From the NCBI RefSeq assembly GCF_014652375.1, contig NZ_BMYR01000001.1, positions 110,292 to 174,291 of the forward strand: a stretch of DNA of 64,000 bases. The letters run 5' to 3'. Both the position numbers and the translations under genes were made by a program. The number at the start of each line of letters is the position of its first letter. The first letter of the stretch is position 1. The notes beneath the pieces are model-generated. The model saw only the letters and a program-made list of their open reading frames with translations. It did not search any database and was not told the origin of the DNA. Source of the DNA: Alishewanella tabrizica. GTDB lineage: Bacteria; Pseudomonadota; Gammaproteobacteria; Enterobacterales; Alteromonadaceae. Positions 1-8,185 of the stretch are shown here, one piece after another.

Positions 1-60
1 TGCCGTGTTAAAACAAAAGACCCACGCTTTTGGCGTGGGCCTTTTGTTTTAATCTGGCGG
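1..60. repeat. 60-bp direct repeat, left copy (att-like island boundary)
   Basis: These 60 bases are repeated exactly at 11854-11913, where they form the terminator and the last bases of tRNA-Ser. After the repeat both copies continue with a GAGAGAG-like stretch, so the left copy also keeps a short tRNA 3'-end remnant. This is the usual footprint of an element integrated at a tRNA 3' end. The repeat may extend left beyond the window, which cannot be seen. Confidence 0.8.
8..52. terminator. Palindromic terminator, left copy
   Basis: The stem CCCACGC/GCGTGGG (21-27 and 33-39) is flanked by A-rich and T-rich arms that also pair (8-19 with 41-52), giving a bidirectional rho-independent terminator. 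It is identical to the terminator downstream of tRNA-Ser at 11861-11905. Here it lies at the far end of the island, about 100 bp beyond the last minus-strand gene. Confidence 0.75.
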
Positions 61-152
61 GAGAGAGTCACTCGAAAAGTCAAATTAACACACTGAAAAA
101 GTTAGATATACAAAACAAACTAAAAATATGTAACCCCCAGAAGAACCCCTAT

Positions 153-320
153 TTACTGGGCTTTCTGTTTACTTTGTGTTGATTGCTCCATCACTTTACG
201 CTGAGCATTGTTAGCTTGCTGCAGTACAGCTAGAAACACTTCTCGCTTTTGAGCTTCAGTCGCGTTTCGGAAAAAATCAGAAATAGATCCAAACTCAGCT
301 TTTGATTCTTTACCAACCAA
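153..320 (-). CDS. Small protein (55 aa) at the end of the hicAB-secB-like operon
   Basis: An open frame on the minus strand reads from a possible TTG start at 320 to a TAA at 153-155. The frame itself is open from 353, so it overlaps the stop of the SecB-like gene; AAGGCGG upstream of the TTG could be the ribosome binding site. The product is charged and helical (contains SISDFFRNATEAQKREVF, then Gln/Lys-rich to the end), with no signal peptide or membrane segment. I do not recognise the family. Codon choice and coupling to the gene upstream suggest it is real; the non-ATG start is the weak point. It could be an accessory factor of the toxin-antitoxin-chaperone operon or an unrelated passenger. 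Confidence 0.5.
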   Translation of the reverse strand: MVGKESKAEFGSISDFFRNATEAQKREVFLAVLQQANNAQRKVMEQSTQSKQKAQ

Positions 321-330
321 AATATCCGCC

Positions 331-813
331 TTATTCCCGTGAAGTGAATTGCCTTACGGGTAAAGCAACTTTAGGAAGATTTAAACGTGTACAAGTTGAC
401 ATCAAATATTCTCGCCAATAAGGCCAAACATGAAAACTTGCATTTTCGACAGCAAAAGCTGTTAGTGCTTCTTCATCCGAAGCATCGAAATCTTTATCTA
501 ACAAATACTCACTCACGAAGCTCGCTTCAATTTGGGCAAATATATTGTCAGATTTCAAATCATCACTTTCAGAAACTAAACGACAACCGACTTTAATATA
601 TACAGCGAAGAAGTTCTTTACACTTGCTTCGGCTTCTTCACTAATTCCAAATACTTCTGATTTTTCGACGCCGGTCATGAACTGATAAACAAGAGAAGTG
701 TCGTCAGGCCGTTTGGGGTCCCAGCCGTCCTTAGTGAAAAACTCCGAATGCTTCAAATACACATCGTGTACAGCAAGACCTTTGATTGCTCTTTGCAATG
801 CTTCTTTAGCCAT
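331..813 (-). CDS. SecB-like chaperone of a toxin-antitoxin-chaperone system
   Basis: This 160-aa protein has the size of SecB, and its C-terminal part (about residues 128-152, HVWPYWREYL...NLPKVALPV) resembles the SecB segment that reads PYxRE followed by a Pro-Leu-rich strand. SecB is a cytosolic tetramer that holds unfolded clients. SecB-like copies in toxin-antitoxin operons instead protect an unstable antitoxin from degradation, as in the M. tuberculosis HigBA-Rv1957 system. Here the gene overlaps the end of hicB by 8 bp (ATGGCTAA), so the two are translationally coupled. The general SecB of the cell is expected elsewhere. Assignment rests on motif resemblance plus gene order; a structure prediction would test it. 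Confidence 0.65.
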   Translation of the reverse strand: MAKEALQRAIKGLAVHDVYLKHSEFFTKDGWDPKRPDDTSLVYQFMTGVEKSEVFGISEEAEASVKNFFAVYIKVGCRLVSESDDLKSDNIFAQIEASFVSEYLLDKDFDASDEEALTAFAVENASFHVWPYWREYLMSTCTRLNLPKVALPVRQFTSRE

Positions 814-1291
814 AACAGACTTCCGACTCAGCTGCTTTAAGTACTGTACTTAAGTCCACTTGACGGTTATAAGCAATACGGTTGCCTGTTTCTATCGGTA
901 CAACTTTTGCCGAAAACGCATGATATGGAGTAGCTTGTTTATGATTAAATGCCCCGAGCGCATGAGATAAACAATTCACAATTAAATGGTTTAAACTAAC
1001 ATCTTCATCTTCGGCCCACTGTGAATATGCCCTATGCATACTCTTCGGCATTCTAAGCGTGACTCTGCCACTAAAATCATCTGCTACTTCCATAGGTGCA
1101 GGAATTTGCTTATTTTTCTCTTTGAAAATCGCAATTGTCGTCTCAATTGAGTCGACAGCAAGTGCATAAGCCTCTTCATATGAATCAGCATATTCGGTCA
1201 GATCCGGAAACTCACGCACTCTTGCTTCGAAGCACTCTTCACCTTCGAAGACTCCTTTACGGACAGTGATGCTATAATTTTGTGCGTCCAT
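806..1291 (-). CDS. hicB: HicB-type antitoxin with C-terminal extension
   Basis: This is the antitoxin of a HicAB pair and probable autorepressor. Residues 5-60 match the HicB partial RNase H-like fold (YSITV...FEARVREFPDL, then a helix). Residues 75-113 form a ribbon-helix-helix DNA-binding domain (GRVTLRMPKSMHRAY...SLNHLIVNCL). About 45 residues follow (117-161, ATPYHAF...SEVCYG), which ordinary HicB proteins lack; in toxin-antitoxin-chaperone systems such a tail is the chaperone-addiction domain. A strong GAGGAGA ribosome binding site lies 7 bases before the ATG. The gene is 25 bp downstream of hicA and overlaps the SecB-like gene. Confidence 0.85.
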   Translation of the reverse strand: MDAQNYSITVRKGVFEGEECFEARVREFPDLTEYADSYEEAYALAVDSIETTIAIFKEKNKQIPAPMEVADDFSGRVTLRMPKSMHRAYSQWAEDEDVSLNHLIVNCLSHALGAFNHKQATPYHAFSAKVVPIETGNRIAYNRQVDLSTVLKAAESEVCYG

Positions 1292-1316
1292 CGACGTTCT
1301 CCTCGTGTACCCAACT

Positions 1317-1589
1317 CTATTGGCTAAGTTCGTCAGAATACTGCTCTAATATTTTTCTTATGTTTTTGATATAAGCAGGTTTTATTTGTGGGTTTTTGCC
1401 ATGATCACAATTAAAAGAACCTGAATAAAAGTCTTGCAGTCGGTCATGAAAAAAAACTTTATGGCCTCCGCGTTTTCCGTCTTTTACTTCAAAGCCTAAG
1501 CTTTCAAGTGCTTGCACCACGTCTTTACAACGCAAAGTCGAGCTGCCCTGAAACAAGCTTAGAACAGACTTAAAACTTTCTCTACTCAT
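1317..1589 (-). CDS. hicA: HicA-type mRNA interferase toxin
   Basis: HicA toxins are small double-stranded-RNA-binding-fold ribonucleases that cleave mRNA and stop growth until neutralised by HicB. This 90-aa protein has the family core with the catalytic His in GGHKVFF (His43), after a helix that reads VVQALESLGFEV. It is first in a minus-strand operon, ahead of hicB and the SecB-like gene, the toxin-first order usual for hicAB. A perfect inverted repeat directly upstream of the ATG is the likely HicB operator. There is no clear Shine-Dalgarno sequence, so toxin translation may be weak by design. The protein is somewhat longer than the roughly 60-aa minimal HicA because of an N-terminal extension. 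Confidence 0.85.
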   Translation of the reverse strand: MSRESFKSVLSLFQGSSTLRCKDVVQALESLGFEVKDGKRGGHKVFFHDRLQDFYSGSFNCDHGKNPQIKPAYIKNIRKILEQYSDELSQ

Positions 1590-1591
1590 TG

Positions 1592-1636
1592 TGACACCAT
1601 ATATAGTGTCATAGTTCCGAGGTGCGCAGTATTATA
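1592..1636 (-). promoter_or_regulatory. hicA promoter and operator palindrome
   Basis: On the minus strand a TATAAT (1631-1636) lies about 42 bp before the hicA start. Between it and the ATG is the inverted repeat TGACAC-N8-GTGTCA (1592-1611). A ribbon-helix-helix antitoxin such as HicB binds repeats of this kind, so it is the likely autoregulatory site. Its position against the start codon would also hide the ribosome binding region. The -35 element is unclear; TTGCAA is present but only 14 bp upstream. Confidence 0.6.
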
Positions 1637-1722
1637 CTTTTCGCTCAAACTTGCAACGATTTTCAAATGTCTGCTCTCCTTAATCACTAGAATTGAATTT
1701 CTTGGCGCTTTATAAAAACTGT

Positions 1723-4700
1723 TCACACCCACTCTTCCCCTAATGCCTCTGCCTGCTGCAGCACCAGCTGCACGGCATCGTCGGCCATATCTGGCGGATA
1801 TTTGTATTTGCGTAAAATACGTTTTACCATCAGGCGCAGGCTGGCGCGGACGCTTTCGCGTTTGCTCCAATCGATGCTGATGTTCTTACGCAGGTTGTCG
1901 GTGAGCTCATGCGCGATTTTCTTAAGCGTTTCATCACCCAGTTGCAGCACTGCAGCTTCGTTATTGGCTAATGCGTCGTAGAATTTAATTTCGTCTTCAG
2001 TCAGGCCCAGATCATCACCGCGTTTGGCGGCTTCACGGAATTTCTTGGCCATTTCGACCAGCTCTTCCATCACCTGCGCGGTTTCGATACTGCGGTTCTG
2101 GTAGCGGGTTACTACGTTGCTTAGAAGCTCTGAAAACTTCTTTTGCTGAATTACATTACTGGCAAAGCGGGTTTTAATTTCGCCTTCTAATAATCGCTCC
2201 AGTAATTCAACTGCCAGGTTACGCTCGGGTAGGTTGCGCACTTCCGCTAAAAACTCATCGTCTAAAAGGCCAATATTGGGTTTATCTAAACCCACCGCAT
2301 CAAAAATATCGATCACCTGATCTGACACTATCGCTTGGCCTATGATCTGGCGAATGACTTGTTCTTTTTCTTCGTCACTGCGTTTTTTGGCGCTGATGTC
2401 GCGTTTGGTTAGAAGCACCTTAACGGCTTGCAAAAAAGCCACTTCGTCACGCACGGCTTTGGCTTCATCCAGAGTACAACACAAACTAAAGGCTTTGCTC
2501 ATGGCCAGGGCGGTATCGGCAAAGCGCTTCTTACCGTCTTGAATACCGAGCACATGGTTAGCGGCACCGGCAATCAGCTTATGGCTACTGGTGGCAAAAT
2601 CACTGTAATCAAAGCCATGTAGCATGCCGCGCAGCACATCCAGCTTTTCTTCCAGTACCGACCAGGCTTCTGCAGCATCGACAGTTGGCTTACCACGGCC
2701 ATTGCTAGCGGTGTATTCTTTTAGGGCTGCTTTAAGCTCGTTAGCAATGCCAATATAATCGACCACCAGGCCGCCTTGCTTATCTTTAAACACGCGGTTT
2801 ACTCGGGCAATGGCCTGCATCAGGTTATGGCCTTTCATCGGTTTATCAACATAGAGCGTATGCACACAGGGCGCATCAAAGCCGGTGAGCCACATATCGC
2901 GCACTATTACTAACTGCAGCGGATCTTTCGGATCTTTAAAGCGCTTCTCTAACCGCTTTTTAACCTGCTTGGGGTAGATATGCGGCCTAAGCAAAGCTTT
3001 ATCGCTGGCAGAGCCGGTCATCACGATTTTAATTGCGCCCTTTTCGGGGTCCTCATCATGCCATTCAGGTTTTAGTGCCACAATCGCATCATATAAGTGC
3101 ACACAGATCTCACGACTCATGGCGACCACCATGGCTTTGCCCTGCTGTGCTTTGTTGCGCTCATCAAAGTGCGCCACTAAATCTTGCGCTACTTGCTGAA
3201 TACGTGGCTCTGCACCGACTAACCGCTCCAAGGCCGCCCATTTGCTTTTTAGCTTGCTCTGCTGCGCTTCTTCTTCGTCTTCGGCCAGCTCGTCAACATC
3301 ATCATCAATTTGCGGCAGCTCATCTTGCTTTAGGCTAAGTTTAGCCAGGCGCGATTCGTAATAAATGGCCACGGTAGCGCCATCTTCTTTCGCCTGCTGC
3401 ATATCGTAGATATGAATATAGTCACCGAACACGGCACGGGTATCGCGATCTTCACTGGATACCGGCGTGCCAGTAAAGGCCACAAAAGTGGCATTAGGCA
3501 ACGCATCGCGCAGATGCTGCGCGTAACCTACTTGGAATACATTTTGTTTTACTTGATAAGCAGCACCGGCCTCAGCGGCTAACCTTGGCGTGCTCTTCTC
3601 TTTGATTTTGGCATCAAAGCCATATTGGGTGCGGTGTGCTTCATCAGCAATTACCACAATATTATGACGAGTAGATAGTACTGGGAATTTATCTTCATCC
3701 GCCCCCGGCGCAAACTTTTGAATAGTGGCAAATACAATACCACCCGAAGGCCTGTTACTGAGTTTTTCACGTAAGTCTTGCCGGGTTTCGACTTGTACCG
3801 GTTGCTCGCGCAGCAGATCTTGCGCCAGCGAGAATACGCCAAATAGCTGGCCGTCTAAGTCATTACGATCGGTAATCACCACTATGGTAGGGTTTTCCAT
3901 CGCCGCTTCGCGCATTACTCGCGCGGCAAAGCAGGTCATGGTAATGCTTTTGCCACTGCCCTGAGTATGCCATACCACCCCGCCCTTACCTTTTTGCTTG
4001 GCTTCAACCCCAGGGCGCGAGGCAATCACTACCTGCTGTATAGCGGAGCGCACCGCATGAAACTGGTGATAGCCCGCAATCTTTTTCACTAGGGTGCCAT
4101 CATCTTCAAACAGCACAAAGAAGCGCAAGTAATCCAGTAAGTACTCGGGGGCAAAAACACCCCGCAGCATGGTTTCCAGCTCGTTAAACTGGCCAAGCGG
4201 ATCAAGGTTTACACCATCGATAGTGCGCCATTGCATAAAGCGTTCGGCATTGGCCGACAATGAACCCATGCGCGCTTCCGAGCCATCGCTAATGACCAGT
4301 ATTTCGTTGTACTGAAATACATCGGGAATTTGCTCTTTGTAGGTTTGGATCTGATCAAAGGCTTTCCAAATGTCGGCGTTAACATCGGCCGGGTTTTTCA
4401 GCTCAATTAGCACCAGCGGCAAGCCGTTAATAAACAAAATCACATCTGGCCGGCGGCTATGTTTGGGGCCTTTTAAGGTGTATTGATTAACGGCTAAAAA
4501 CTCGTTACTGCCGGGGCTATTTTCCCAATCAATCAGTTTTACAAAGTCACCGCGGGTTTCACCGTCTTTTTGATACTGCACCGGCACACCGCCAAGCAGT
4601 AGATTATGAAAACGGCGGTTGGCCGATAGCAACGCCGGAATGCCCAGCTCTTTTAACTGGGCAATGGCATCATCACGGGCGACTAAGGGAATATGGGGGT

Positions 4701-4866
4701 TAAGCCGAGCAATCGCGGTTTTTAAACGCTCAAGTAGCAGCGGCTGCATATAGTCGGCACGTTCGGCAGCTGAGCCATCAGGGGCAATGTCATAACCATT
4801 AACTGGCGTGTAGCCAATATCGGCTAACCAGCCGAGTACTTCCTGTTCTAATTGGTCTTCTGTCAT
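1723..4866 (-). CDS. hsdR: Type I restriction enzyme, R (motor/nuclease) subunit
   Basis: This is the restriction and translocation subunit, which pulls DNA past the HsdMS complex and cuts at a distance when the target is unmethylated. The N-terminal domain has the PD-(D/E)xK nuclease residues (Asp141, Glu155, Lys157 in RRPDVILF...IELKNP). A superfamily 2 helicase motor follows, with Walker A TQGSGKS (301-307), DEAH (408-411) and a QAIARVNR motif VI. The C-terminal helical part binds the core enzyme. At 1047 aa it has full family length and no disruption. It starts 14 bp after mcrC, with AGGGA before the ATG, so it is probably co-transcribed with the whole hsdM-hsdS-mcrBC run. Confidence 0.95.
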   Translation of the reverse strand: MTEDQLEQEVLGWLADIGYTPVNGYDIAPDGSAAERADYMQPLLLERLKTAIARLNPHIPLVARDDAIAQLKELGIPALLSANRRFHNLLLGGVPVQYQKDGETRGDFVKLIDWENSPGSNEFLAVNQYTLKGPKHSRRPDVILFINGLPLVLIELKNPADVNADIWKAFDQIQTYKEQIPDVFQYNEILVISDGSEARMGSLSANAERFMQWRTIDGVNLDPLGQFNELETMLRGVFAPEYLLDYLRFFVLFEDDGTLVKKIAGYHQFHAVRSAIQQVVIASRPGVEAKQKGKGGVVWHTQGSGKSITMTCFAARVMREAAMENPTIVVITDRNDLDGQLFGVFSLAQDLLREQPVQVETRQDLREKLSNRPSGGIVFATIQKFAPGADEDKFPVLSTRHNIVVIADEAHRTQYGFDAKIKEKSTPRLAAEAGAAYQVKQNVFQVGYAQHLRDALPNATFVAFTGTPVSSEDRDTRAVFGDYIHIYDMQQAKEDGATVAIYYESRLAKLSLKQDELPQIDDDVDELAEDEEEAQQSKLKSKWAALERLVGAEPRIQQVAQDLVAHFDERNKAQQGKAMVVAMSREICVHLYDAIVALKPEWHDEDPEKGAIKIVMTGSASDKALLRPHIYPKQVKKRLEKRFKDPKDPLQLVIVRDMWLTGFDAPCVHTLYVDKPMKGHNLMQAIARVNRVFKDKQGGLVVDYIGIANELKAALKEYTASNGRGKPTVDAAEAWSVLEEKLDVLRGMLHGFDYSDFATSSHKLIAGAANHVLGIQDGKKRFADTALAMSKAFSLCCTLDEAKAVRDEVAFLQAVKVLLTKRDISAKKRSDEEKEQVIRQIIGQAIVSDQVIDIFDAVGLDKPNIGLLDDEFLAEVRNLPERNLAVELLERLLEGEIKTRFASNVIQQKKFSELLSNVVTRYQNRSIETAQVMEELVEMAKKFREAAKRGDDLGLTEDEIKFYDALANNEAAVLQLGDETLKKIAHELTDNLRKNISIDWSKRESVRASLRLMVKRILRKYKYPPDMADDAVQLVLQQAEALGEEWV

Positions 4867-4880
4867 TTATCGTCCCTAAA

Positions 4881-6194
4881 TCAGCCAACTTGCTGTAACT
4901 TATGTTTGATACCTTGTTGTAGTTTTAAAATCAAGTCTTTAGCGGCATCTTGTGCTTCTAAATCAAACGGCATAACTAGCAGCGTTAGTTTATCGCTAAA
5001 GCGAAACTCGCCAAGCTCGGTACCGGCAGGGTACTTTTGCCAGGCCGGATAAATCAACACCAGTGTACCCTCACCGCCCAGATAATTCTGGCCATAAGCA
5101 AATAGCTGATAAAAATCTTGCTGGCTAAGCCCATACTTATTTTCTCTGTCTTTGGCATCAAGCAGCTTCCACTTGGTATCGAGGATCCAGCGTTCACTTC
5201 CCAACTTAAGTTGCAAGTCTGGCTTTAATTGAAAGAAATCTTTGCCTCGATGGATGCACAGATACTTGCTGGCAAGCTGGGTATTTACTTCGCCTTTGAT
5301 ACCCGCCATGCGCTGCACTGCAGCCTCTAGCTCTGCTGCAACATAGCTTTCAAATAAGCGCTCCATCGGAAATAACATACTAATGCCCTGCCACTGCCCT
5401 TGCACGGCCAATGGCACATGCTGGCTTAGCACAAATTCGCACCAAGGCTTTATGCCCTGGTAATGTGCCATTAAGCGATCGGTGCGCCATGCATTAAAAT
5501 CGCTTTGCACATCGGTCGATGCTGGCAACTCATGTAACAGGCTTTGTAGTTCATGCGCCAGCCGCCAGTTGTCGTTATCTTGGGTGGTTTTGCATACCTT
5601 AAGCAAAGCGGCTTTTAATAAGCGGTTTTCAGGCCGATCCGCGGTAAAAATATCATGCCGAATATGGAAGATATGCTCACGCCCAGCTGGCTGACGCAGT
5701 TGTTTCACGACATCCAATTGGCCACGCAAAAAACGCTGCGGCTCTTCAATGCGCTGATAATCAAAGCGCATACCGCGCTTAACCAAGCTATCTAATTCAG
5801 TTAAAAACTGTGCCATTAGCCACTCAGGCAACGGCGCATCAAAACGCTCTATATCGGTGTGCCCAGTTTCTCGCTGCTTAAGCTGCATGGCATTAAGGAT
5901 AAGCTTGCGCAGTAACTTGCGGGCACTTTGTTTGCACTCGCCCTCAACCCGGTGCTTGGGCAGTATTTCAATCACCTGGCCGCAAGGTGATTCCAGCACG
6001 CCAACATAGTTATCTAGCCTCAGCCACTTTTGATCATCGAGCTGCAGCAATTGTAAACCGTTGGCTTTAAATTGCTGGCCCAGCTTTACCAACCAGCTAA
6101 AGGCTGATGGCGAAATATGCGCGGCATCCAGCGTGTTATGCGCCAAAGCTGCAGTGGTTAAACGCGCATATTCACGCACCACAACCGGCTGCAT
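4881..6194 (-). CDS. mcrC: McrC-type nuclease subunit of a McrBC modification-dependent restriction system
   Basis: McrC is the nuclease partner of the McrB GTPase; together they cut DNA carrying modified bases. The 437-aa protein has a long N-terminal region that contacts McrB and a C-terminal PD-(D/E)xK domain (Pro325-Asp326, Asp339, Lys341 in QLKPDLQL...ILDTKWK). Its ATG shares one base with the mcrB stop (TAATG), so the two are translationally coupled, with AGAGG as ribosome binding site. It lies between mcrB and hsdR inside the type I operon. Confidence 0.9.
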   Translation of the reverse strand: MQPVVVREYARLTTAALAHNTLDAAHISPSAFSWLVKLGQQFKANGLQLLQLDDQKWLRLDNYVGVLESPCGQVIEILPKHRVEGECKQSARKLLRKLILNAMQLKQRETGHTDIERFDAPLPEWLMAQFLTELDSLVKRGMRFDYQRIEEPQRFLRGQLDVVKQLRQPAGREHIFHIRHDIFTADRPENRLLKAALLKVCKTTQDNDNWRLAHELQSLLHELPASTDVQSDFNAWRTDRLMAHYQGIKPWCEFVLSQHVPLAVQGQWQGISMLFPMERLFESYVAAELEAAVQRMAGIKGEVNTQLASKYLCIHRGKDFFQLKPDLQLKLGSERWILDTKWKLLDAKDRENKYGLSQQDFYQLFAYGQNYLGGEGTLVLIYPAWQKYPAGTELGEFRFSDKLTLLVMPFDLEAQDAAKDLILKLQQGIKHKLQQVG

Positions 6195-8161
6195 TAGGCC
6201 TCTTGCTCCGTTACTGGCCCGGCTGTTTGGTAAATGCGCTGATAGGCTTCAGCCTGCTGTAATGCAGCGGTATTTATGCGCCAGCAGTCACGCGGCTTAA
6301 ATTGCGATACGCCAGGGAATAACTGCTGTGCGTCAATAGTTTTATCTTTAACAATAAAGGCTAAAGAGTCTGGTTTAGTCTGGTCTGCCAATACCCAACC
6401 AATACGCTGCCAGTCTTCAAAGAAGTACTCTTGCAGTAGTGGCAGTATGTTTTGCGCAAATATATCAGCTAGCAACTCCAGGCTTGGGTTATCCTGCAAA
6501 GGCATAAAGTAGGCGTGACCAATACAGTGATCACGATCCAGCAGTGCCGTGATGCGTTGGTTCATTACCCGAAGCATCACGTCGATATTCACACCCTCTA
6601 CATCCACATCGTCTAACAGCTCTGGCTGGGGCTGCACTTCTACAAAGGTAAAACGGCGGCGCAGGGCTAAATCCAGCCCGGCCAGTGACCTATCCGCCGT
6701 ATTCATTGTGCCGATGATGTAGAGGTTGTCCGGTACACCAAACTTATCGCCTGTCAGTGGCAAGGTTACTTCTAAGGCTTCTGGCGCACCAATGCGCTTG
6801 GATGGCTCAATTAAGGTAATGAGCTCACCAAAGATGCGGGAGATATTGCCGCGATTGATCTCATCAATCACCAGTACATAATTCTGCCGCACTACCTCGG
6901 TGGCACTCAACTTCTGGCCTAACTCACGAATATGCGTAATTAAGGCATCATAGTAAGGCTGCAAACCACCATGTACCTCACGCTGGCCATCAAACACGGC
7001 CTGTAGAGTTGAAAGCGCCAGCGTGTGCACTGAGTTCCCCTGGTTCTTATCAAACCGAATGGTATTGTCTTCCACCTCGGTAATCACAAACTGTGAGCGC
7101 TTGGTTTTAATCGAAACTCCTGCTGGTGATTCATCCAGTTGCTGAATAAATGCCTGCCAACAGTCGCTAAAAGAATCGCTGGCTTTTCGCACCTCAGTTG
7201 TGCGGTACTCACGGGCAGCATTAACTAACTTTCGAAACACCCCGAGTTTTTTCTCGTAGCTGATCTTGCCGTCGGTCGATGTGGCAGATAATCCTTCCAC
7301 AAAATCTTCATAGCTGTAGCTTTGATGGAAAGTAACAAAGCGAATGCGCCCTGCAGTAACTAGCTCATCATAACGAGCTTTTAGCTGCTCTCGACATTCC
7401 CAGATAAAACCAGTATCTGCTGCTTTTACCGCGGCTTCGATGGTGATATAGGTTTTACCGGTTCCTGGTGGGCCGAAGAAAATTTGGTTTAGATGATTGC
7501 TATGATTACTATCGCTTTTATCATCTTCAATTTCCGCTGTATCAAAGTCGCTATTTTTTTTACCTTCAAGTACATCTGCTTTACGCCAAAGCTCAAAACC
7601 ATACTCAAGTGCTGATTTACCATTTCTGTCGGCAATAAGTTTGGTATAGGCCTCAGAATGAGTAAAGTTTCGTTTACCAGCCATAAAAGGCTCAAATTTT
7701 CTTAATGCATAAATTGGTAAGACAGAAGGCTTTGAATGGTTCTGATAAATAAAAGCTAACTTCCATTTCAAAGCCGACTCAAAATCCATAGCTTCAATTG
7801 CCGCTACATCACCCGCTTCGATTGACTTAATAACTTTTAAGATGTTTTGCTTTATAGCTGAAAAAGCTTGTTTAGCATTACTACCATATTTGTTTTTCCA
7901 TGAGTAACGTTCATCCATGCTAATATTCTTCCTGTCTCCTTTTGGCTCAGCTTTTCGCTCATAGATACCAAACTTAGATGAATCTCCACCTTTAATTGAG
8001 CCAAGGTATTTACCAGCACCAAATTCTAACCAATAGATTAGTGAGTTGTTATCACCCACCGAAGTATAGTTTTGCAATTTCATGGATTTCAGTCTTTCTA
8101 TTGGCCAAGTCTCTCTAAACTGCTTTAAAAATTGTTGGCGCTCTTGAATGGTGATACCCAT
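6194..8161 (-). CDS. mcrB: McrB-type AAA+ GTPase, modification-dependent restriction
   Basis: McrB forms a hexameric GTP-driven ring that recognises modified DNA and activates McrC. The AAA+ part is clear: Walker A GPPGTGKT (230-237), a Walker B-type LVIDEINRG, and the McrB signature MNTADRS followed by LRRRFTFVE. The first ~200 residues do not resemble the E. coli McrB DNA-binding domain; they contain IYWLEF...YLGSIKGG and a basic helical stretch, then a Ser/Asp-rich linker. N-terminal domains of McrB homologues vary and set which modification is read, so the target here is unknown. At 655 aa it is longer than E. coli McrB. It lies 24 bp after hsdS. Confidence 0.9.
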   Translation of the reverse strand: MGITIQERQQFLKQFRETWPIERLKSMKLQNYTSVGDNNSLIYWLEFGAGKYLGSIKGGDSSKFGIYERKAEPKGDRKNISMDERYSWKNKYGSNAKQAFSAIKQNILKVIKSIEAGDVAAIEAMDFESALKWKLAFIYQNHSKPSVLPIYALRKFEPFMAGKRNFTHSEAYTKLIADRNGKSALEYGFELWRKADVLEGKKNSDFDTAEIEDDKSDSNHSNHLNQIFFGPPGTGKTYITIEAAVKAADTGFIWECREQLKARYDELVTAGRIRFVTFHQSYSYEDFVEGLSATSTDGKISYEKKLGVFRKLVNAAREYRTTEVRKASDSFSDCWQAFIQQLDESPAGVSIKTKRSQFVITEVEDNTIRFDKNQGNSVHTLALSTLQAVFDGQREVHGGLQPYYDALITHIRELGQKLSATEVVRQNYVLVIDEINRGNISRIFGELITLIEPSKRIGAPEALEVTLPLTGDKFGVPDNLYIIGTMNTADRSLAGLDLALRRRFTFVEVQPQPELLDDVDVEGVNIDVMLRVMNQRITALLDRDHCIGHAYFMPLQDNPSLELLADIFAQNILPLLQEYFFEDWQRIGWVLADQTKPDSLAFIVKDKTIDAQQLFPGVSQFKPRDCWRINTAALQQAEAYQRIYQTAGPVTEQEA

Positions 8162-8185
8162 ATATCTAAATTCCTTTTTGGTTAG

